Positions 6,387-9,154 of a stretch of 9,154 nt of DNA are shown here, piece by piece (the first letter of the stretch is position 1; the number at the start of each line of letters is the position of its first letter). The notes under the pieces were generated by a model that searched no databases, was not told where the DNA came from, and worked only from the letters and a program-made list of their open reading frames with translations. Made by a program: the position numbers and the translations under genes. Location of the stretch: NCBI GenBank assembly GCA_964355545.1, contig CAYHEK010000063.1, forward strand, positions 1-9,154, written 5' to 3'. Source of the stretch: JAPLGE01 sp964355545 (lineage in GTDB: Bacteria; Bipolaricaulota; Bipolaricaulia; UBA7950; UBA9294).

Positions 6387-7163
6387 GAGACGGTTCTCGA
6401 GGTAGTCGCGGCACTCCGGACTAACGAGGTCACCGCCGCAGAGCGCGGGCTCCTCCACCACCCGACAGAAGTAGCCACGCGCCCGCTCCAGGCTCTGGCA
6501 GAAGATACCAAGGAGCGGGGGGAGCCCTCCCCAGAAGCCACCCAGGGCCCGGCAAGGGCCGCCGGCGGCGTAGGTTGGATCGATCTCGAGGGCCCGCTCA
6601 AGGAGGGCGAGGGCCCGATCGGGGACGCGGTCCTGGATCGCCGTCCAGGGCGTTTCCTCCACGGAACGAAGCCAGTTGAGGGAGGTCCAGAAGAGGGCGG
6701 CGACGTCCGTCTCCCTTCTCGCGGCCTCGGCGAAGTCTTCCTGCGAAGGGGCGGTCCCCGAGTCCATTCCCAGGCTCTTCAGCCCCCAGTTTCTCCCCTT
6801 GAGGTAGGTTCCCCTTGCGCTCCCCTCGTCCGCGAGGAAGTAGTTCCCGAGAGCGAAGTAGCACTGGGAGAGCTTGTCGAGGAGGTTCCTCTTCTCAACG
6901 CCGACCGCAATCCCCGCAAGTTCCACCTCTCTCGTCTCGTCGAGGCCCTCTGGGGCGCCAAGCTCGCGCTTGAACGCGTCGATCGCCGCCTCGAGGGCCA
7001 TTTGGCCTTCTTGGGTGTAGGGGACCACGACAAGGTCGCCGGGAAAAAGGAGAAGGGCGGTCCTTAAGTTCATCTGGGCCGCGCGAGCCGCCAGGATGGG
7101 CGAAACAAGGAGCGCAACGGACAAGAGGACTCCCCTCGCCCGCCATCGCCTGAAGGGGATCAT
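6387..7163 (-). CDS. TatT-like (TRAP transporter-associated) exported TPR protein, 3' end missing
   Basis: The first 259 codons are present. Residues 1-30 form a Sec-type signal: RRWRAR, then a hydrophobic stretch (VLLSVALLVSPILA), then ARA-AQ as a likely signal peptidase I site. There is no lipobox cysteine. The mature part is helical, with TPR-like pieces such as LLDKLSQCYFALGNYFLADE and ALALLERALEIDPTYAAGG, followed by GGLPPLLG and an SLERARGYF helix. This pattern fits the TatT family, periplasmic TPR proteins that work with TRAP-type solute-binding proteins. About five cysteines cluster in the last 65 visible residues, suggesting disulfides. Family members run a few tens of residues longer, so the C-terminus lies in the gap. 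The ATG at 7163 is chosen because the signal peptide starts there. No Shine-Dalgarno is seen. Family call is moderate. Confidence 0.7.
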
Positions 7164-7170
7164 GAAGGAT

Positions 7171-7199
7171 ACTCTAGAGCCTGCCCCGCGCCGGCGCAA
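7171..7199 (-). promoter_or_regulatory. candidate promoter of the TatT-like gene, possibly leaderless
   Basis: On the minus strand TTGCGC (7199-7194), a 17-base spacer and TAGAGT (7176-7171) end 7 bases before the ATG at 7163. Transcription would begin at or next to the start codon. That would fit the lack of a ribosome binding site there. The -35 match is only 3 of 6. Confidence 0.28.
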
Positions 7200-7242
7200 G
7201 GACGGGGAGGAGACCGGGCCCGCCACCGCGCGCCGGGGAGTC

Positions 7243-7270
7243 TTGACCTGGCCTCCTATTGCAGTAGTAT
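7243..7270 (+). promoter_or_regulatory. promoter of the wHTH-MNT/HEPN pair
   Basis: TTGACC (7243-7248), a 16-base spacer and TAGTAT (7265-7270) lie 41 bases upstream of the wHTH-MNT ATG. The -35 matches the consensus at 5 of 6 and the -10 at 4 of 6. The -10 lies inside the first palindrome of the operator array, as expected for a self-repressed toxin-antitoxin promoter. Confidence 0.5.
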
Positions 7271-7301
7271 CTACTTCGTACGCAGTACGTTGCACTGCGA
7301 C
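7263..7301 (+). promoter_or_regulatory. operator-like array of tandem 13-base palindromes
   Basis: Two perfect palindromes with 3-base centres lie side by side: AGTAG-TAT-CTACT (7263-7275) and CGTAC-GCA-GTACG (7277-7289). Both fit GTA-N5-TAC, and their centres are 14 bases apart. A third, imperfect one, GTTGCA-C-TGCGAC (7289-7301), has one mismatch. They span the -10 box and the predicted transcription start of the wHTH-MNT gene. Binding by the winged-helix domain encoded just downstream is inferred. Confidence 0.5.
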
Positions 7302-7311
7302 GGAGAGGCTG

Positions 7312-7887
7312 ATGCTGGAGCGATTGCTGGGATCAAGACTGAGGGCGCGCGTGATCGGGTGGCTGTTCACGCACCCCGACGAGCGGTTCTACGTCCGTCA
7401 GTTGACCGCTCTACTCGATGAGGATTCGACCAACCTCAGCCGGGAGCTGGCGCGTCTCGAGTCGCTTGGGATTCTTCTCTCCGAGCGCGACGGGCGAGAG
7501 AAGTACTACCGCGCGAATCCCGACTCGTCGGTGTTTGCTGAGCTGAAGGGCCTGGCCGCCAAGACGGCGGGCGTCGTGGATCTCCTCCGGCAGGCGCTCG
7601 AAGGGCTCAGGGATCAGATCGATGCTGCCTTCGTCTTCGGCAGCTTCGCAAAGCAAGAGGAGACGGCGGCAAGTGACATCGATCTCGTGATCATCGGCGA
7701 CGCCGATCCAGTCTCTGTCCATGGGGCGATGGCTCAAGCCGAGGAGGTACTTCGCAGAACGATCAACTACTCCCTCGTCTCGCGCGAGGAGTACGCGGGG
7801 CGGCGAGAGGAGGAGGCCGGGTTCCTCGCGACGGTCCTCAAAGGCCCGAAGCTGATGGTCCTGGGAGCGCTCGATGACAGTCGATGA
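7312..7887 (+). CDS. winged-helix DNA-binding / minimal nucleotidyltransferase (MNT) fusion, likely antitoxin
   Basis: This encodes 191 residues in two domains. Residues 1-70 are an ArsR-like winged helix: RARVIGWLFTHPDERFYVRQL, then a recognition-helix region (STNLSRELARLESLGIL) and a wing (SERDGREKYYRAN). Residues about 103-186 are an MNT domain with GSFAKQ at 110-115 and SDIDLVIIGD at 121-130; D122 and D124 are the metal-binding aspartates. A later INYSLVSREEY block and VLKGPKLMVLG match MNT proteins of this subgroup. In MNT/HEPN pairs the MNT protein neutralises the HEPN RNase, in the MntA/HepT case by AMPylating it. GGAGAGG precedes the ATG at 7312; the longer start at 7096 runs antisense through the TatT-like gene and the promoter. 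The HEPN gene overlaps its end by 14 bases. Self-repression through the upstream palindromes is inferred. Confidence 0.88.
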   Translation: MLERLLGSRLRARVIGWLFTHPDERFYVRQLTALLDEDSTNLSRELARLESLGILLSERDGREKYYRANPDSSVFAELKGLAAKTAGVVDLLRQALEGLRDQIDAAFVFGSFAKQEETAASDIDLVIIGDADPVSVHGAMAQAEEVLRRTINYSLVSREEYAGRREEEAGFLATVLKGPKLMVLGALDDSR

Positions 7888-8320
7888 GCTTCTTCAACAG
7901 AGGAAAATCTACCGGCAGGACGACGCTCCGGCGGATGTCCGCGCCGCGCTCGAGCGAGCCACGAAGGACCTGGCATCGGCCGAGCATATGCAGAGCGTGG
8001 ATCACGGCTGGGCCTTCTCCATCGCCTACAACGCGGTCCTGCACGCGGCACGGGCGGTGATGTTCTCTAACGGCTTCCGCCCGGCGAGCCATGAGAGTCA
8101 CAAGAACACCTTCGCCTTCCTCCGCGCCATCGCAGAGGGCGAACGCAGAACGTGGGTCGACTACTTCGATCGCATGCGCGTGAAGCGCCACGAGGCGGTC
8201 TACGAGACGGCCGAGCGCATCAGCAGAACGGAGGCAGAAGCCCTCATCGATCAAGCGCGAGGCTTCATCGCCTGGGCGAAAGAGGTCGCGCTCGAGGAGG
8301 CCGACGGATCACCAGGATAG
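7874..8320 (+). CDS. HEPN-domain protein, likely toxin RNase of an MNT/HEPN pair
   Basis: This encodes a 148-residue all-helical HEPN protein. Family landmarks include ALERATKDLASAE (25-37), AFSIAYNAVLHAARAVMFSN (47-66), the GFRP...SHESHKNTFAFL segment (67-83) and the active-site region RMRVKRHEAVYE (100-111). R100-x5-H106 fits the HEPN RNase motif (R-x4-6-H). Y110 follows four residues after the His and is a candidate for modification by the MNT partner. The last helix (about 118-140, EAEALIDQARGFIAWAKEVA) is typical. Its ATG lies inside the upstream gene, with a 14-base overlap, so the two are translationally coupled. Known members of such pairs cut RNA. Some HEPN/MNT pairs have other roles, so toxicity here is inferred. 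The gene converges with hicA. Confidence 0.88.
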   Translation: MTVDELLQQRKIYRQDDAPADVRAALERATKDLASAEHMQSVDHGWAFSIAYNAVLHAARAVMFSNGFRPASHESHKNTFAFLRAIAEGERRTWVDYFDRMRVKRHEAVYETAERISRTEAEALIDQARGFIAWAKEVALEEADGSPG

Positions 8321-8349
8321 CGGAGCCTTCAGCCTGACGCCGGGTGGTC

Positions 8350-8685
8350 TCAGGGCCTCTTTGGGGCGACCAGCCGGCCCAGCAGCGCCCGGGCTTGCTT
8401 CGTCTCCTCTCGCTCCCTTGCGTTCTTCGCCGGGAGGAGACCGACCCGCACCAGGTCAAGGCGCGACTCCCAACCTGCGCTCTTCAGGATCTCGACGAGG
8501 GTGCCTCTTCGGATGACGTCTCCCGGGCTGGCGGCTGGGACGACCACGATCTCCGCGGGCCGATCTCTGAGCGCGCGGAGGAAGATGTGGTGATCTCCAG
8601 AGACCCTGTCCAGTTTGAAGAAGTCCCGCCTCAGAGCCGAGAAGAGCTTACGCGCCTGAAGACCCCGGAGTTCGGGCGGGATCAT
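8350..8685 (-). CDS. hicA: HicA-family toxin (mRNA interferase fold) with C-terminal extension
   Basis: This encodes 111 residues. Residues 1-70 follow the HicA dsRBD-like fold: an N-terminal PPELRGLQARKLFSALRRDF, then SGDHHIFLR holding the histidine expected in the active site (family G-S-H-x-x-F; here G-D-H-H-I-F), a strand with AEIVVVP, and the closing RRGTLVEILKSAGWE. HicA proteins cleave mRNA independently of translation and are held inactive by HicB. Typical HicA length is about 60-85 residues; here about 35 basic residues follow the core. The ATG overlaps the hicB stop as ATGA, so expression is coupled. Gene order (hicB first) is the reverse of the Escherichia coli arrangement but occurs elsewhere. 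The Ser-to-Asp change before the His is unusual and may affect activity. Confidence 0.78.
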   Translation of the reverse strand: MIPPELRGLQARKLFSALRRDFFKLDRVSGDHHIFLRALRDRPAEIVVVPAASPGDVIRRGTLVEILKSAGWESRLDLVRVGLLPAKNAREREETKQARALLGRLVAPKRP

Positions 8686-9008
8686 GCCTGCGCTGGGACC
8701 TTACACCACTCCATGGTCGTTGCTCCAGGGCGCGAAGGTGCGGAACGGGTGAGGTCCTCGACGGCTGGGAGTTCTCCTGAAGGAGGGGTAGTTCTTAGGT
8801 ATGCGTTCGGCGCGAGCTCGAGGCCGTGTTCGGAAACGGTTGCGAGGTAGCCGCGGATCGCGTCGAGCATCCGAACCCTCGCCTGAGCGAGCGTCGGAGC
8901 CCAGGTCACGCAGCCGCGGAGACCAGGGGCCACGCCGAGGAAGCCGTCCTCGTCTTTCCGGAACTCGACGTAGATCCAGACTTGGCTCGACTGCACCCCG
9001 GCCTCCAT
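8682..9008 (-). CDS. hicB: HicB-family antitoxin
   Basis: This encodes 108 residues with the HicB partial RNase H-like fold: a first strand VWIYVEFRKDEDGFLG (10-25), VAPGLRGCVTWAPTLAQA (26-43, equivalent to PxLpGc-s-GdTleEA), and the helix RMLDAIRGYLATVSEHG (46-62). The C-terminal 40 residues are not recognisable as the ribbon-helix-helix or HTH domain that many HicB antitoxins use to bind their promoter. AAGGAGG lies 7 bases upstream of the ATG. It is the first gene of a two-gene operon with hicA, behind its own promoter. It is expected to bind and block HicA; whether it also represses its promoter is uncertain. Confidence 0.8.
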   Translation of the reverse strand: MEAGVQSSQVWIYVEFRKDEDGFLGVAPGLRGCVTWAPTLAQARVRMLDAIRGYLATVSEHGLELAPNAYLRTTPPSGELPAVEDLTRSAPSRPGATTMEWCKVPAQA

Positions 9009-9037
9009 GAATGGCCTCCTTCTTGTGGCTAGTCCCC

Positions 9038-9066
9038 AGTATACCTATGGCGGAGGTTATCTGCAA
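9038..9066 (-). promoter_or_regulatory. promoter of the hicB-hicA operon
   Basis: On the minus strand TTGCAG (9066-9061), a 17-base spacer and TATACT (9043-9038) give a good sigma-70 promoter. Transcription would start near 9031, about 23 bases before the hicB ATG. A short palindrome, GTATAC (9039-9044), covers the -10 box and could be part of an operator. Confidence 0.6.
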
Positions 9067-9121
9067 ATAGGGGATAGCACATCGCACGTCCACACGAGTC
9101 ACATAGCGGAGGATCGCAAGG

Positions 9122-9154
9122 CTAGCTGATCTGGTAGATCGCCGGGCGGTAGCG
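9122..9154 (-). CDS. possible 3' end of an unidentified gene entering from the right edge
   Basis: A minus-strand frame open to the window edge ends in TAG at 9122 and reads RYRPAIYQIS. All ten codons end in G or C, as in neighbouring genes. The piece is too short to identify and may be chance. Confidence 0.2.
   Translation of the reverse strand, partial: RYRPAIYQIS

Noticed and set aside
6222..7370. 382-codon minus-strand frame across the N gap
   Set aside because: It joins the TatT-like protein to out-of-frame GyrI sequence through unknown bases, and its upstream 69 residues are promoter DNA; only 6387-7163 is supported.
8321..8349. Possible terminator between the HEPN and hicA genes
   Set aside because: CCTGA/TCAGG arms are short, reach into hicA and lack a T run.
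1..9154. CRISPR arrays, tRNA or rRNA genes, insertion sequence ends
   Set aside because: No regularly spaced repeats, no cloverleaf or rRNA-like stretches and no transposase frames were seen; the GGATCACCTCCT string at 4758-4769 matches the 16S 3' end but no rRNA sequence surrounds it.

Overview
This is a GC-rich (about 60% or more by eye) stretch of bacterial DNA, probably from a draft or metagenome-derived assembly because it holds a run of 100 Ns. Sigma-70-like promoters (TTGACC-18-TATACT and TTGCAG-17-TATACT) and strong AGGAGG ribosome binding sites point to Bacteria. The mix of genes (SBP_bac_5 importer, DUF1028, TatT-like protein, several toxin-antitoxin-like modules) suggests a deep-branching, possibly thermophilic lineage such as Bipolaricaulota. 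That placement is a low-confidence impression, with no marker gene to support it.

Left part (1-4840). A small cysteine-rich zinc-ribbon-like protein (+) lies tail to tail with a four-gene minus-strand operon. That operon encodes an SBP_bac_5 peptide-type binding protein, an OppB/DppB-like permease, an OppC/DppC-like permease and a DUF1028 protein with a C-terminal putative peptidoglycan-binding segment. A good sigma-70 promoter sits about 100 bases upstream of the binding-protein gene. The genes are tightly packed (12-base gap, 8-base overlap, 20-base gap), so they are probably one transcript. No OppD/OppF ATPase is present, so the importer must borrow ATPases from elsewhere.

Middle part (4841-7163). 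A short minus-strand reading frame resembles only the C-terminal end of an ABC-2 type permease and looks like a gene remnant. Next come a single-domain VOC (glyoxalase/bleomycin-resistance fold) gene (+) and, convergent to it, a GyrI-like small-molecule-binding protein (-). An assembly gap follows, then the N-terminal 259 codons of an exported TatT-like (TRAP-associated TPR) protein (-), whose 3' end is lost in the gap.

Right part (7164-9154). A divergent control region carries a promoter overlapped by tandem 13-base palindromes. It leads into a winged-helix/minimal-nucleotidyltransferase (MNT) protein overlapping a HEPN protein, i.e. an MNT/HEPN toxin-antitoxin-type pair with a built-in DNA-binding domain. 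Tail to tail with it is a hicB-hicA pair (-) with its own promoter. Two unrelated RNA-targeting toxin-antitoxin-type modules are therefore adjacent. I do not see a clearly new system. The most interesting points are the operator array before the wHTH-MNT gene, the DUF1028 gene inside an ATPase-less peptide importer operon, and the cysteine-rich TatT-like protein cut by the gap.
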